A stretch of 64,000 bases of DNA from Planotetraspora phitsanulokensis (GCF_016863295.1 NZ_BOOP01000036.1:1-64000), one strand, 5' to 3'; shown: positions 8,515 to 18,092, counted from the first letter of the stretch. The notes: a model not told the origin generated them from the sequence alone. A program made the numbers and translations.

Positions 8515-8986
8515 GTGCTCCCTCTCCCTTCCCACGGACCAACATCAGATACCGGCTACCACGGACGGTAGCGTTCCAGGTGAACCCACGCGAGATCCCG
8601 CACGCGGGGCGCGGCGAAAAACGATCCCAATCGGGCCCGGGACCAATGGAGGGGCCACCGGCCGGGACCGGTGAAACGGCTCTCCCCGCCCGGGGCCGCG
8701 AGGCACGCGGCCGCCCGCTGGGCGGAGCGGGCCGCGCACAGCTTACACAGCGAGATCCGGGCGATGACCAGGACCGAAGCGGTGTGGTACCGGCAGGAGG
8801 GCGCGGCACCGGGCGGCTTCCGATAGCGTCGGGGTGGCCGGGAGGCGCCCCGCACGCCCGGCTCCCGAGACGACGAGCACGACCAGGACCCAGGATCACC
8901 TCCGGCACGGGGTCGCCGGCGCCGACGCGGGCCGTACGGCCGGCGGGAGACGGACAGACCCGGGCCCGGGTCCCAGAAGGGAACCA
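8515..8986. other. Intergenic region without a supported gene
   Basis: This 472-bp gap must hold the promoters for the SCP2 gene and for the tlyA run. A GTG-initiated frame at 8580-8990 is open but uses rare codons (AGA, ATA, CGA, GGA) without third-position GC bias, so I treat it as non-coding. No clear operator or terminator was recognised. Confidence 0.5.
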
Positions 8987-9241
8987 ATGACGGACATCGG
9001 AAGCCAAGCGCCCGCCTGGCTCGCGGTCCCGAACGCCCGCTCGGGGGAGGCCGTGCCCCCTGCCGTCCACACGGACGGGGACCAGGACGCCCCGGGCGGT
9101 GTCGAGTCGGCCCTGTCCCCGCTGGGACGGCTGGCGGAGGCCCCCGTATCCGAGCACGTCGGGATCTTCGAAGACGTCCTGACGGGGCTGGAGGCGGTCC
9201 TGACCTCCGTCGACGAGCCCCTTCCCGACAGCGAGCGGTGA
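8987..9241 (+). CDS. Small conserved actinobacterial protein upstream of tlyA
   Basis: An 84-residue acidic protein of unknown function. The C-terminal half (LGRLAEAPVSEHVGIFEDV, then LTGLEAVLTSVDEP) is a short amphipathic helical unit of the type encoded just before tlyA in many actinobacteria; Rv1693 is at the same place. AGAAGGG precedes ATG 8987. It is followed 40 bp later by tlyA and probably shares its transcript. Confidence 0.65.
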   Translation: MTDIGSQAPAWLAVPNARSGEAVPPAVHTDGDQDAPGGVESALSPLGRLAEAPVSEHVGIFEDVLTGLEAVLTSVDEPLPDSER

Positions 9242-9281
9242 CCATGCCGAGTTCGGCCTCCGGCGACGGGCGGCACGTCAG

Positions 9282-10091
9282 GTGAAGCGGATGCGGCTGG
9301 ACAGCGAGCTCGTCCGCCGAGGGCTCGTACGCTCGCGTGAGCAGGCGGCGCAGCTCATCGAGGCGGGCAGGGTGTCGGTGTCGGGCAGGGTGGCGGCGAA
9401 GGCCGCGACCCAGGTGGACATCGCCGCGGCCATCGTGGTGGCCGAGGCGCCGGAGGGCCCCGACTACGTCTCCAGGGGGGCGCACAAGCTTCTCGGCGCG
9501 CTCGACGCGTTCGAGGGACTGACCGTCGAGGGCCGGCGCTGTCTGGACGCGGGCGCCTCCACCGGCGGGTTCACCGACGTTCTGCTCAGGCACGGGGCGG
9601 CGCACGTGCTCGCCGTGGACGTGGGCTACGGCCAGCTCGCCTGGTCCCTGCGTACGGACGACCGCGTCACGGTGATGGAACGCGTGAACGTCCGTGACCT
9701 GACGCCGGAAATGGTGGGGGAGCCGCCGACGCTGATCGTGGGCGACCTGTCCTTCATCTCCCTGCGCCTGGTCCTTCCCGCGCTGGCGAAGTGCGCGGCG
9801 GAGGTCGCCGAGTTCGCCATGCTCGTGAAGCCCCAGTTCGAGGTGGGCAAGGACCGGGTCGGCGCGGGAGGCGTCGTCCGCGACCCGGCGCTGCGGGCGC
9901 AGGCCGTACGGGACGCGGCCCTTTCGGCCCAGGGGCTGGGGCTGACGGTGAAAGGCGTGACGGCGAGTCCGCTGCCCGGCCCTTCCGGCAACGTGGAATA
10001 CCTTCTGTGGCTCGGGAAGGGCCCGGGACACGATCCGGTGCCGGAGCTCGACGCGGCCGTCGAACGGGCGGTGGCGGAGGGACCCCAGTGA
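9282..10091 (+). CDS. tlyA: TlyA 16S/23S rRNA 2'-O-methyltransferase
   Basis: TlyA methylates the 2'-O of C1409 in 16S and C1920 in 23S rRNA, and loss gives capreomycin and viomycin resistance in mycobacteria. The 269 residues show an N-terminal S4 RNA-binding domain (about 4-63) and an FtsJ-like SAM domain (about 65-265). The SAM loop is LDAGASTGGFTDVLL. The catalytic tetrad K69, D155, K183 and E239 matches the known TlyA positions closely. Start is GTG 9282; ATG 9291 is an alternative with an AGGTG upstream. It is followed by nadK and recN. Confidence 0.95.
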   Translation: MKRMRLDSELVRRGLVRSREQAAQLIEAGRVSVSGRVAAKAATQVDIAAAIVVAEAPEGPDYVSRGAHKLLGALDAFEGLTVEGRRCLDAGASTGGFTDVLLRHGAAHVLAVDVGYGQLAWSLRTDDRVTVMERVNVRDLTPEMVGEPPTLIVGDLSFISLRLVLPALAKCAAEVAEFAMLVKPQFEVGKDRVGAGGVVRDPALRAQAVRDAALSAQGLGLTVKGVTASPLPGPSGNVEYLLWLGKGPGHDPVPELDAAVERAVAEGPQ

Positions 10092-10180
10092 CATCGGTGC
10101 GACGGCCACGACGGTGATCAGGCACACGCGGACGGCGGTGACGGCATGACGGCGACGGATGCGACGAGGGTGGGATCCCG

Positions 10181-11101
10181 GTGAGCGACCCCGTGGACGG
10201 CAAGCGGACGATCGTGGTCACGGCGCACACGGGCAGGGAGCCGGCGGTGCGCAGCGCCCGCCTGGTGATGGACCGCCTGATCGGCGCCGGGCTGAACGTC
10301 CGTGTGCTGGAGGGCGAGGCGGAGGAGATCGGCTGCGCGGGGGCGGCGATGACCCCCGAGACCCCGGAAGCGATCGCCGAGGCCGAACTGATCATCGTGC
10401 TCGGCGGCGACGGGACGCTGTTGCGGGCCGCCGAACTCGCGCGTCCGGCAGGCGTCCCCCTGCTGGGAGTCAACCTGGGCCACGTCGGGTTCCTGGCGGA
10501 GGCCGAGGTGGAGGACCTCGCCACCGCCGTGGACCGCGTCGTCGAGAACGGCTACGACGTCGAAGAGCGGATGACGATCGAGGTGGCGATCCGCCTCAAC
10601 GGCGAGACGCTGGCCACGACGTGGGCGCTCAACGAGGCCTCGGTCGAGAAGGTGGACCGGATGCTGGAGGTCGTCGCCGAGATCGACGGGCGCCCCCTGT
10701 CCCGCTGGGGCTGCGACGGGGTGATCTGCGCGACGCCGACCGGTTCGACGGCGTACGCGTTCTCGGCCGGAGGCCCGGTGGTCTGGCCCGAGGTGGAGGC
10801 GCTGCTGCTGGTGCCCAACAGCGCCCACGCGCTGTTCGCGCGGCCGATGGTGGTCTCTCCCCGGTCGACGCTCGCGGTGGAGATCGTCCCGGAGACCGGC
10901 GCGGGAGTGCTCTGGTGCGACGGGCGCCGCCGCTTCGACATCCCGCCGGGGGCCCGGGTCGAGGTGCGCCGAGCCGCGACCTCGGTACGGCTGGCCCGCC
11001 TCCTGGGGGCCGAGACCACCGGCGCCCCGTTCACCGACCGTCTGGTCGCGAAGTTCGGCCTGCCGGTGGAGGGATGGCGCGGACGGGTCCGGTCGCAGTG
11101 A
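10181..11101 (+). CDS. nadK: NAD kinase
   Basis: This enzyme phosphorylates NAD to NADP using ATP or polyphosphate. The 306-residue protein carries the GGDGTLLRAAE motif (G75-G76-D77-G78) and GVNLGHVGFLAE. The conserved second block is GCDGVICATPTGSTAYAFSAGGPVV. Length is normal. The start is GTG 10181, chosen because the N-terminal strand KRTIVVTAHTGRE begins just after it. It lies in the tlyA-nadK-recN order shared with Rv1694-1696. NADP supply links loosely to the pentose phosphate operon further along. Confidence 0.95.
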   Translation: MSDPVDGKRTIVVTAHTGREPAVRSARLVMDRLIGAGLNVRVLEGEAEEIGCAGAAMTPETPEAIAEAELIIVLGGDGTLLRAAELARPAGVPLLGVNLGHVGFLAEAEVEDLATAVDRVVENGYDVEERMTIEVAIRLNGETLATTWALNEASVEKVDRMLEVVAEIDGRPLSRWGCDGVICATPTGSTAYAFSAGGPVVWPEVEALLLVPNSAHALFARPMVVSPRSTLAVEIVPETGAGVLWCDGRRRFDIPPGARVEVRRAATSVRLARLLGAETTGAPFTDRLVAKFGLPVEGWRGRVRSQ

Positions 11102-11238
11102 GCACACTGGCCCGGTCCCAATGAGCGAAGGGGGCGGGGCCAGGTGAGCGCACGGGCCAGGCCTCAGTGCGTGGGCCCTCCGGGCCTCGATGAGCGGGCG
11201 GGCGGCGGCCTCGATGATCCGATGCGGTCGCGGGCCGA

Positions 11239-11294
11239 CCCCCACAGGACCACTGGCCAACCCCCACAGGACCGCGGGCCGATCCCCACAGGAC
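11239..11294. repeat. 22-bp tandem repeat upstream of recN
   Basis: CCCCACAGGAC occurs three times, ending at 11250, 11272 and 11294, an exact 22-bp period, with more variable bases between. It lies in the 269-bp nadK-recN gap, about 75 bp before the recN start. Confidence 0.7.
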
Positions 11295-11370
11295 AGACCC
11301 GGTCCTCGAAAATCTTGGCGAGTTGCGCGTAGGATCTCTGGCGGAATCGGTCGGCGGAACGGAGGGACCA

Positions 11371-13089
11371 GTGCGACCAAGGGTCGAGGAGGTCCGCATC
11401 CAGGGGCTCGGCGTGATCGACGAGGCCGTCCTGGAACTGTCACCCGGTTTCACCGTCGTCACGGGTGAGACAGGTGCGGGCAAGACGATGGTCGTCACCG
11501 GACTGGGCCTGCTGTTCGGCGGCCGCGCCGATCCCGCGAGGGTCCGTCCCGGCGCCGACAAGGCCACGGTCGAGGGCACGCTGATCGTCGACGCGCACGG
11601 CCGGGTGGCCCAGCAGGTGGTCGACGTCGGCGGCGAGATCGAGGAAGGCGAGCTGATCATCTCCCGCACGGTGTCCGCCGAGGGCCGTTCGCGGGCCTGG
11701 CTCGGCGGCCGCACCGTCCCGGTCGGGACCCTGACGTTCCTCGCCGACGACCTGGTCGCCGTCCACGGGCAGATGGACCAGCAGCGGCTGCTCCAGCCCG
11801 GGCGCCAGCGGGCGGCGCTCGACCGGTACGCCGGTGACGAACTGATCAAGCCGCTCCGGGCCTACGAGCAGGCCTACAAGCGGCACAAGCAGGTGGCCGA
11901 CCTGCTCAACGAGCTGACGGTCAAGGCCAGGGAGCGGGCGCAGGAGGCCGACGTCCTGAGGTTCGGCCTCGAGGAGATCGAGAAGGCGGAGCCGAGGGCG
12001 GGCGAGGACGCGGAGCTGAAGGAGGAGGCCGAGCGGCTCTCCCACGCCGACGCGCTGCGAACGGCGGCCACCACCGCGCACACCGCCCTTCTGGGCGACC
12101 CCATGTCGAGCACCGAGGCGATCCACGACGCGGTCTCCCTGGTGGGGCAGGCCAAGTCGGCCGTCGAGGCGGTGCGGCAGTTCGACCCCGCCCTGGCCGG
12201 TCTGGCCGACCGGCTGGCCGAGGCCGGCTATCTCATCTCCGACGTGGCGACGGAGCTGGCGGCCTACGCCGAGTCCGTCGACGCCGACCCCGCGCGCCTG
12301 GCTGCCGTACAGGAGCGCAGGTCGATCCTGACCGGCCTCGTCCGCAAGTACGGCGAGGACGTGACGGCGGTGCTGTCCTGGGCGCAGCAGGCCGCGACGC
12401 GGCTGAACGAGCTCGACGGCGACGACGAGCGGATCGACGAGCTGACCCGGGAGCACACCGAGCTGACCGACCGGCTCAAGGAGCTGGCCGGCGAGCTGAC
12501 CGGCATCCGCACGGTGGCGGCCGAGCGCTTCGGCGACGCCGTGACGGCCGAGCTGGCCGCGCTGGCGATGCCGTACGCCAGGGTCAGTGTGGCGATGACG
12601 CAGAGCGATGATTTCGGACCGCACGGGATCGACGAGGTGGAGCTGCGCCTCGCCTCGCACCCGGGTGCGCCGGCGCTGCCGCTGACGAAGGGCGCGTCCG
12701 GCGGTGAGCTCAGCCGCGTCATGCTTGCCATCGAAGTGGTCTTCGCCGGTGCCGATCCGGTGCCGACGTTCGTCTTCGACGAGGTCGACGCGGGCGTGGG
12801 CGGCAAGGCGGCCGTCGAGATCGGCAGACGCCTGGCCAAACTGGCGCGTACCGCCCAGGTCATCGTGGTCACGCACCTGCCGCAGGTGGCGGCCTTCGCC
12901 GACCAGCACCTCGTCGTGGAGAAGGCCCGCGACGGCAGCGTGGTCCGCAGCGGCGTCGTCGCTCTCGACCAGGAGGGCCGCGCCAGGGAGCTGTCGCGGA
13001 TGCTGGCGGGCCTGGAGGATTCCGAGCTCGGCAGGGCACACGCGGCGGAGTTGCTCGGCATCGCCGCGGCGGACAAGGCGGCCGGCTGA
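11371..13089 (+). CDS. recN: DNA repair protein RecN
   Basis: RecN is an SMC-like ATPase in double-strand break repair. The 572 residues hold Walker A GETGAGKT (about 32-39), a long central coiled coil (about 150-380), the ABC signature SGGELSR (about 442) and Walker B FVFDEVDAGVGG (about 466). The D-loop and switch TQVIVVTHLPQVAAFA-type region follows (here AQVIVVTHLPQ). GTG 11371 is chosen because GGAGGG precedes it and the family N-terminus VEEVRIQGLGVID begins there. An in-frame start 48 bp upstream exists but lacks a ribosome site. Confidence 0.95.
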   Translation: MRPRVEEVRIQGLGVIDEAVLELSPGFTVVTGETGAGKTMVVTGLGLLFGGRADPARVRPGADKATVEGTLIVDAHGRVAQQVVDVGGEIEEGELIISRTVSAEGRSRAWLGGRTVPVGTLTFLADDLVAVHGQMDQQRLLQPGRQRAALDRYAGDELIKPLRAYEQAYKRHKQVADLLNELTVKARERAQEADVLRFGLEEIEKAEPRAGEDAELKEEAERLSHADALRTAATTAHTALLGDPMSSTEAIHDAVSLVGQAKSAVEAVRQFDPALAGLADRLAEAGYLISDVATELAAYAESVDADPARLAAVQERRSILTGLVRKYGEDVTAVLSWAQQAATRLNELDGDDERIDELTREHTELTDRLKELAGELTGIRTVAAERFGDAVTAELAALAMPYARVSVAMTQSDDFGPHGIDEVELRLASHPGAPALPLTKGASGGELSRVMLAIEVVFAGADPVPTFVFDEVDAGVGGKAAVEIGRRLAKLARTAQVIVVTHLPQVAAFADQHLVVEKARDGSVVRSGVVALDQEGRARELSRMLAGLEDSELGRAHAAELLGIAAADKAAG

Positions 13090-13212
13090 CGCCTGATCAG
13101 CGGACAAGGCGGTCGGCTGACGCTTGATCGCCGGCATAACCGTGTGTGACAAAAACAACACACTGCGGGGTGCATGACCATTCCGGCCCCCGCCTCTGGC
13201 AGGATGGTTGTG

Positions 13213-14409
13213 ATGAAGGTCCTGAGCCTGAATGTTCCGGGCCTCCGCCGCAGGAAGATCGACGATCTTCCCGGGGTAACGGCTGTGGCGAGAATCGACA
13301 GGCGGACGAAGAGGCTGACCAAGCGTCTCAACGCCGGTGAAATAGCGATCATCGACCATGTCGACGTTGACCGGGTCAGCGGGGAGGCCTTGGTCGCGTG
13401 CGGTGCCGCGGCCGTGGTCAACGTGGCCACCGGCATCAGCGGGCGCTATCCGAACCTGGGCCCGCAGATCCTGCTGGACGCGGGAATTCCGGTGGTCGAC
13501 AACGCGTCCTCCGAACTCTTCGAGCGCGTCGCGGACGGGGACGTGATCCGCGTCCACGAAGGAATGATCTACCTCGACGACGAGATCGTCGGCAAGGGCG
13601 ACGCCCAGACGGCCGAGACGGTCGCCGCCGCGATGGCCGAGGCCCGGGCCGGGCTGGCCGTGCAGATCGAGGCGTTCGCCGCGAACACCATGGAGTACGT
13701 CAAGCGCGAGCGCGACCTGCTCATCGACGGGGTGGGCGTCCCCGACATCCGTACGGTGATCGAGGGACGGCACGTCCTGATCGTGGTCCGCGGTTATCAC
13801 TACAAAGAGGACATCGCGACTCTCCGGCCCTACATCCGGGAGTACCGGCCGATCCTGATCGGCGTCGACGGCGGATCCGACGCGCTGATCGAGGCGGGCT
13901 ACACGCCCCACATCATCGTCGGCGACTTCGACTCGGTCTCCGAGAAGGCGCTGTGCTGCGGCGCCGAACTGGTCGTGCACGCCTACCGCGACGGCAGGGC
14001 CCCCGGCCTGGAGCGCGTCCACCGGCTGGGACAGCAGGCCGTCGTGTTCCCGGCGACCGGCACGAGCGAGGACATCGCGATGTTGCTGGCCGACGACAAG
14101 GGCGCGACCCTGATCGTCGCCGTCGGCACCCACTGGACCCTGGACGAGTTCCTCGACAAGGGACGCTCGGGCATGGCCAGCACCTTTCTCACCCGGCTGA
14201 GGATCGGCAGCAAGCTCGTGGACGCCAAGGGCGTCAGCAGGCTCTACCGCAGCCGGATATCCACGTCTTCCCTGCTCCTGCTCGTCGCGACGACCCTGGT
14301 GACCATCGGCGTGGTCCTGTCGGTCTCGCCGATCGGCCAGGTCTGGCTGAACGGCCTGCGCGACGCCTGGAACAGCTTCATCTTCTGGTTGGTCGGACTC
14401 TTCTCGTGA
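13213..14409 (+). CDS. steA: SteA-like cytokinetic protein
   Basis: A 398-residue protein with a thiamine pyrophosphokinase-like domain (about 170-340: RPILIGVDGGSDALIEAGY, IIVGDFDSVSEKAL, PATGTSEDIAMLLA) and C-terminal hydrophobic segments at about 353-372 and 380-397. SteA in Corynebacterium works with SteB to link the division ring to the peptidoglycan hydrolase RipA. ATG 13213 matches the usual N-terminus; ATGs at 13204 and 13174 are in frame. The stop overlaps the steB start (GTGA). The synteny position equals Rv1697. Confidence 0.88.
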   Translation: MKVLSLNVPGLRRRKIDDLPGVTAVARIDRRTKRLTKRLNAGEIAIIDHVDVDRVSGEALVACGAAAVVNVATGISGRYPNLGPQILLDAGIPVVDNASSELFERVADGDVIRVHEGMIYLDDEIVGKGDAQTAETVAAAMAEARAGLAVQIEAFAANTMEYVKRERDLLIDGVGVPDIRTVIEGRHVLIVVRGYHYKEDIATLRPYIREYRPILIGVDGGSDALIEAGYTPHIIVGDFDSVSEKALCCGAELVVHAYRDGRAPGLERVHRLGQQAVVFPATGTSEDIAMLLADDKGATLIVAVGTHWTLDEFLDKGRSGMASTFLTRLRIGSKLVDAKGVSRLYRSRISTSSLLLLVATTLVTIGVVLSVSPIGQVWLNGLRDAWNSFIFWLVGLFS

Positions 14410-15371
14410 TCGATTTCCGGTACCACCTCGTCTCGATCGTGGCGATCTTCCTCGCTCTCACTGTCGGCATCGTGCTCGGCAGCACGGTCCTGGAGCCCCT
14501 CTTCTACAAGACGGCGGAGGAGACGACCTCGTCGTTGCGGCAGTCCAACGGGAACTACCTGTCGCAGATCTCCGAACTCCAGAGTCGCGAGAACGGCAAC
14601 GACTCCCTCGTCACGACGCATCTGCCCGATCTCGTCCGGGGCGTCCTGCCCGGGGAGCGGGTCCTGCTCGTCGAGGCGCCGGGGGCCCCCGCCGGTCTGC
14701 GTGACCCGATCGAGGACCTGGTGACCGATGCGGGCGCGATCTACGCGGGCCGGGTCAGCCTGACCGACAAGTTCGTCGCGCCCGACCAGGAGGCGATCGT
14801 GGACGGGCTCGCGAACTCGCTCGCTCAGTCGGGGACCAAGTTCCCCGACGACGCCACGCCGTACGACAAGGCGGCGACGATCCTGGCGGGCGCGCTCGTG
14901 ACGAACGACCGGACGCTGGCGGGCCGCGACAACCCGGCCGCGATGGGGGTGCTCGACGCCTTCCAGTCGGCCGGCCTGCTCAGCGTGAACGGCACTCCGG
15001 GGCAGCGTTCGACGATGGCCATCGTCCTTGCCCCGGCGCAGGTCTACGAGGACGAGAACGCGGACAAGGCGACCGCCGCCGTCGTCTCGGTGGCCGCGGG
15101 CCTGGACTCTCTGGACCTCGGCACCGTGCTCGCGGGCACGACCGTCTCCTCCGGGGCGGGCGGGGCCATCGCGGCGCTCCACGACACCGGCGAGGCCGCC
15201 TCGAACGTGTCCACCGTCGACACCGTCGATATGGCCGCGGGCCGTGCCGTGGTGGTCTACGCTCTGCGGGAGCAACTGACCGGTAAGGCCGGGGCATACG
15301 GCGTCGGCAGCGGCTCGACGTCGTTCGAGCCCGAGGTCGCGCTCAGCCCCAGCCCGGCGGCACGAGGCTGA
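14406..15371 (+). CDS. steB: SteB/MctB-type membrane-anchored protein
   Basis: A 321-residue protein with one N-terminal transmembrane helix (about 5-24, VSIVAIFLALTVGIVLGS), a short coiled coil (about 38-60), then an extracytoplasmic domain. It belongs to the family of corynebacterial SteB and M. tuberculosis MctB (Rv1698). MctB has been linked to copper tolerance and SteB to cell separation. The start is GTG 14406, overlapping steA by four bases. Length agrees with homologues. Whether copper or division is the primary job here cannot be decided from sequence. Confidence 0.88.
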   Translation: MIDFRYHLVSIVAIFLALTVGIVLGSTVLEPLFYKTAEETTSSLRQSNGNYLSQISELQSRENGNDSLVTTHLPDLVRGVLPGERVLLVEAPGAPAGLRDPIEDLVTDAGAIYAGRVSLTDKFVAPDQEAIVDGLANSLAQSGTKFPDDATPYDKAATILAGALVTNDRTLAGRDNPAAMGVLDAFQSAGLLSVNGTPGQRSTMAIVLAPAQVYEDENADKATAAVVSVAAGLDSLDLGTVLAGTTVSSGAGGAIAALHDTGEAASNVSTVDTVDMAAGRAVVVYALREQLTGKAGAYGVGSGSTSFEPEVALSPSPAARG

Positions 15372-15440
15372 ACCCGTGCGGATGCCGGTCACCCGCCTGA
15401 CAAGCCTCCGCGAAGCCGTCCGGATGACGACGAGCGCCTG

Positions 15441-16385
15441 ATGAAGAAGGATCCAGCTGTGGCCCATCGCTCCTCGCTCGGCTCAGTGGCCGGTGCCGTG
15501 TTCGGGGCCGTGCTCGGCGCCGTCGCCGCCCGGGCCGCGTACGCCGCCTTCAAGAAGCGCCCTCCCCTCGGCGACGAGAAGACCGCCGAGGAGTACTGGA
15601 CCAGGACCAACCACCGGGGAGAGCCCGTCACGCTGCTGGAGGGCCCGGCCTTCGTCGCCGGCGCCGGCGCGGCCGTCGCGCTCGCGCCCGGGGTCCCCGC
15701 ACGCCTGAAGGCGGCCGGTGTGCTCGCCGGCGTCGGCAGCGGCGTGCTCGGCGCGTACGACGACGTCTTCGGCACCACCTCGTCCAAGGGGTTCAAGGGT
15801 CACCTGGCCGCACTCAGTCGCGGCGAGGTCACGAGCGGAGCCGTGAAGATCCTCGGCATCGGCGCCACCGGGCTCGCCGCCGCCGTGCTGTCCCCCTCGG
15901 CGGCAGGGAACGGGGCGGGCGTGGCGGCGCGGACGTTCGACACCCTGGTCGACGGCGCGCTGATCGCCGGGAGCGCCAACCTGGCCAACCTCTTCGATCT
16001 CCGCCCCGGCCGTGCGATCAAGGTGGGCCTGCTCGCCGGCATCCCGCTGGTGGCCGCCTCCGTCCGGGCGGACTCCCGTGCCGCCGCACTGGCCGCGATT
16101 CCGCTGGGGGCGGCAGTCGCCCTCCTCCCCGAGGACCTCGGCGAGCGGGCGATGCTCGGCGACTCCGGCGCCAATGCTTTGGGCGCCCTGCTCGGCCTCG
16201 CCGCGACGGTCCGGCTGGGCAGGCCGGGCCGGCTGGTGCTGCTCGGTACGGTGGCCGCGCTCACGGCGGCGTCCGAGAAGATCAGCTTCACCAAGGTCAT
16301 CGCCGGTAACCCCGTCCTGAACCGCCTCGACATGCTCGGCCGCCGCCCTCCGCAGGCGGCGGAGACCGCACGGCCCACCACGTGA
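15441..16385 (+). CDS. Divergent PNPT/MraY-WecA-like membrane protein
   Basis: A 314-residue polytopic membrane protein with about 8-9 hydrophobic segments. Motifs recall polyprenyl-phosphate N-acetylhexosamine-1-phosphate transferases: GVLGAYDDVFGT near 100, NLANLFDLRPGRA near 178, and GDSGANALGALLG near 237. The usual cytoplasmic His-rich loop motif is not seen, so the enzyme would be atypical or inactive. It follows steB and precedes murJ. A role in a lipid-linked cell-envelope precursor is inference. The start is ATG 15441. Confidence 0.65.
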   Translation: MKKDPAVAHRSSLGSVAGAVFGAVLGAVAARAAYAAFKKRPPLGDEKTAEEYWTRTNHRGEPVTLLEGPAFVAGAGAAVALAPGVPARLKAAGVLAGVGSGVLGAYDDVFGTTSSKGFKGHLAALSRGEVTSGAVKILGIGATGLAAAVLSPSAAGNGAGVAARTFDTLVDGALIAGSANLANLFDLRPGRAIKVGLLAGIPLVAASVRADSRAAALAAIPLGAAVALLPEDLGERAMLGDSGANALGALLGLAATVRLGRPGRLVLLGTVAALTAASEKISFTKVIAGNPVLNRLDMLGRRPPQAAETARPTT

Positions 16386-16448
16386 CCGAACCCCTCCTCC
16401 CGCGACGCGGACACCGGACCACCGGCGACCGCGGCAGGTCGCGACCGC

Positions 16449-18092
16449 ATGTCTAGACGGCTCGGCGCCGGGATCGCCGGGGCCGCGGTCCTGATCGGGG
16501 TCATCACGATCCTGGCGCGCGTCACCGGCTTCGCCAAGCAACTGGTCTTCGCCCGGGCGGTGGGGACCAACTGCCTGTCCACGGCCTACTACACGGCCAA
16601 CCAGGTGCCCAACATCATCTTCGAGCTCGTGGTGGGCGGGGCGCTGGCCGGGATGGTCGTGCCGGTGCTCGCCGGCGCCGCCGTGCGGCAGACGGCCGAC
16701 GCACGCGCGGAGGTCGGCCGGATCTCGTCGGCACTGCTCACCTGGGTGCTCGTGCTGCTGGTCCCGCTAGGCCTCCTGACGGCGCTGCTCGCCGGTCCGG
16801 CGATGCGCCTGCTCACCAGCGGCGTCAGGGACTGCGATCCCGGCGCGGTCGCCGCGGTCGCCGCGCGCATGCTGGTCGCCTTCGCTCCCCAGATCCCGCT
16901 GTACGGCGTGGCCGTCGTCCTCTACGGCGTGCTCCAGGCACACCGGCGGTTCACCGGGCCGGCGGTGGCCCCGCTCGTGTCGAGCGTCGTGGTGATCGTC
17001 GCCTACCTGGCCTTCGTCCCGCTCAGCGCAGGGAACAGCGACCCGGCGTCCGTCCCCGGCCCCGCGGAGATCGCCCTGTCCGTCGGGACGACTCTCGGCG
17101 TGCTCGCCCTGGTCCTGACCGTCATCGGGCCCACCTCCAGACTCGGGGTGAGATGGCGGCCGACTCTACGGTTCCCCGACGGCGTGGCCGTACAGGTGCG
17201 GCGGCTGGCTCTGGCGGGGTTGAGCGCGCTCGTCGCGCAGCAGGCCGCGATGGCCATCGTGATCCCGCTGGCCAACAACGACGTCGGCGGGGGAGCGCTC
17301 GCGGCCTACAACTACGCCTGGGCCATCTACCAGGTCCCCTATGCCGTGCTGGCCGTCCCGATCGCGACCAGCGCCTTCCCCGTGCTCTCCGCCCGCGCCC
17401 AGGACGCGGACCGCGCGTCCTTCGCGGCGTTGTCGGCCCAGACCACGCGGGCCGTCCTGGTCGTCTCCGGCCTGGCCGCCGGGGCGCTGGCCGCGGTCGC
17501 CGCGCCCGTCGCGCAGGTCTTCCTCGGGCAGGCCGACACGAGGATCCCTCCGGAGCAGTTCGCCTCGGCCGTCGCGCTGTTCGCCCCCGGCCTGATCGGC
17601 TACGGGCTCATGGCGCACCTCAGCAGGGTCCTGTACGCGAGCGGCCGCGGACGGGCCGCCGCCCGGGGCATGGTCATCGGGTGGCTGGTCGTCATCGTGG
17701 CCCAGGTGGCGTTCGTGCGGACCTTCCCCGCGGACTGGAAGCTGGGCGGTCTCGCCCTCGGCCAGGCGGCCGGAATGACGGCGGGAGGTGCGATCCTGCT
17801 GGCGTCGGTGTTCAGGGACCGGGGTGTCGAGGCGCTGCACGGGGTGCCCCGCGCGGCGCTGGCCGCCGTCGTGGGCGGCGGAGCGGGCGTGCTCGCCGGC
17901 CTCGGCGTCGTCCACGTGCTGGGCGGTTCCGGCCTCTGGGCGGGAATCGCGGTCGCCGCCCTGTCCGGGGTCTGCGCGGTGTGCGTGGGCACGCTCGCCG
18001 CGGCCGCCGTCGACAGGAGAGATCTGCTGGCCGTCGTCTCGCGGCTGCGCGGGCGCCGTTCCGACGAGCCCGACCCGGCGGAGATCGCCTGA
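16449..18092 (+). CDS. murJ: MurJ/MviN-family lipid II flippase
   Basis: A 547-residue integral membrane protein with about 14 hydrophobic segments. The MurJ N-terminus is clear (ITILARVTGFAKQLVFARAVG, YYTANQVPNIIFELVVGGAL). Family members move lipid II or related polyprenyl-linked precursors across the membrane. It lacks the C-terminal pseudokinase part found in the mycobacterial MviN, so it is probably a second MurJ-type paralogue. It is 63 bp after the PNPT-like gene and 40 bp before a GT4 gene. The cargo could be lipid II or the product of those neighbours. Confidence 0.87.
   Translation: MSRRLGAGIAGAAVLIGVITILARVTGFAKQLVFARAVGTNCLSTAYYTANQVPNIIFELVVGGALAGMVVPVLAGAAVRQTADARAEVGRISSALLTWVLVLLVPLGLLTALLAGPAMRLLTSGVRDCDPGAVAAVAARMLVAFAPQIPLYGVAVVLYGVLQAHRRFTGPAVAPLVSSVVVIVAYLAFVPLSAGNSDPASVPGPAEIALSVGTTLGVLALVLTVIGPTSRLGVRWRPTLRFPDGVAVQVRRLALAGLSALVAQQAAMAIVIPLANNDVGGGALAAYNYAWAIYQVPYAVLAVPIATSAFPVLSARAQDADRASFAALSAQTTRAVLVVSGLAAGALAAVAAPVAQVFLGQADTRIPPEQFASAVALFAPGLIGYGLMAHLSRVLYASGRGRAAARGMVIGWLVVIVAQVAFVRTFPADWKLGGLALGQAAGMTAGGAILLASVFRDRGVEALHGVPRAALAAVVGGGAGVLAGLGVVHVLGGSGLWAGIAVAALSGVCAVCVGTLAAAAVDRRDLLAVVSRLRGRRSDEPDPAEIA

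Noticed and set aside
8580-8990. Open frame of 136 codons on the + strand before the small tlyA-linked gene
   Set aside because: Uses rare codons and lacks third-position GC bias; no recognisable domain.
11440-14133. Very long minus-strand frame opposite recN and steA
   Set aside because: It is the antisense shadow of two well-supported genes; high GC keeps the opposite frame open.
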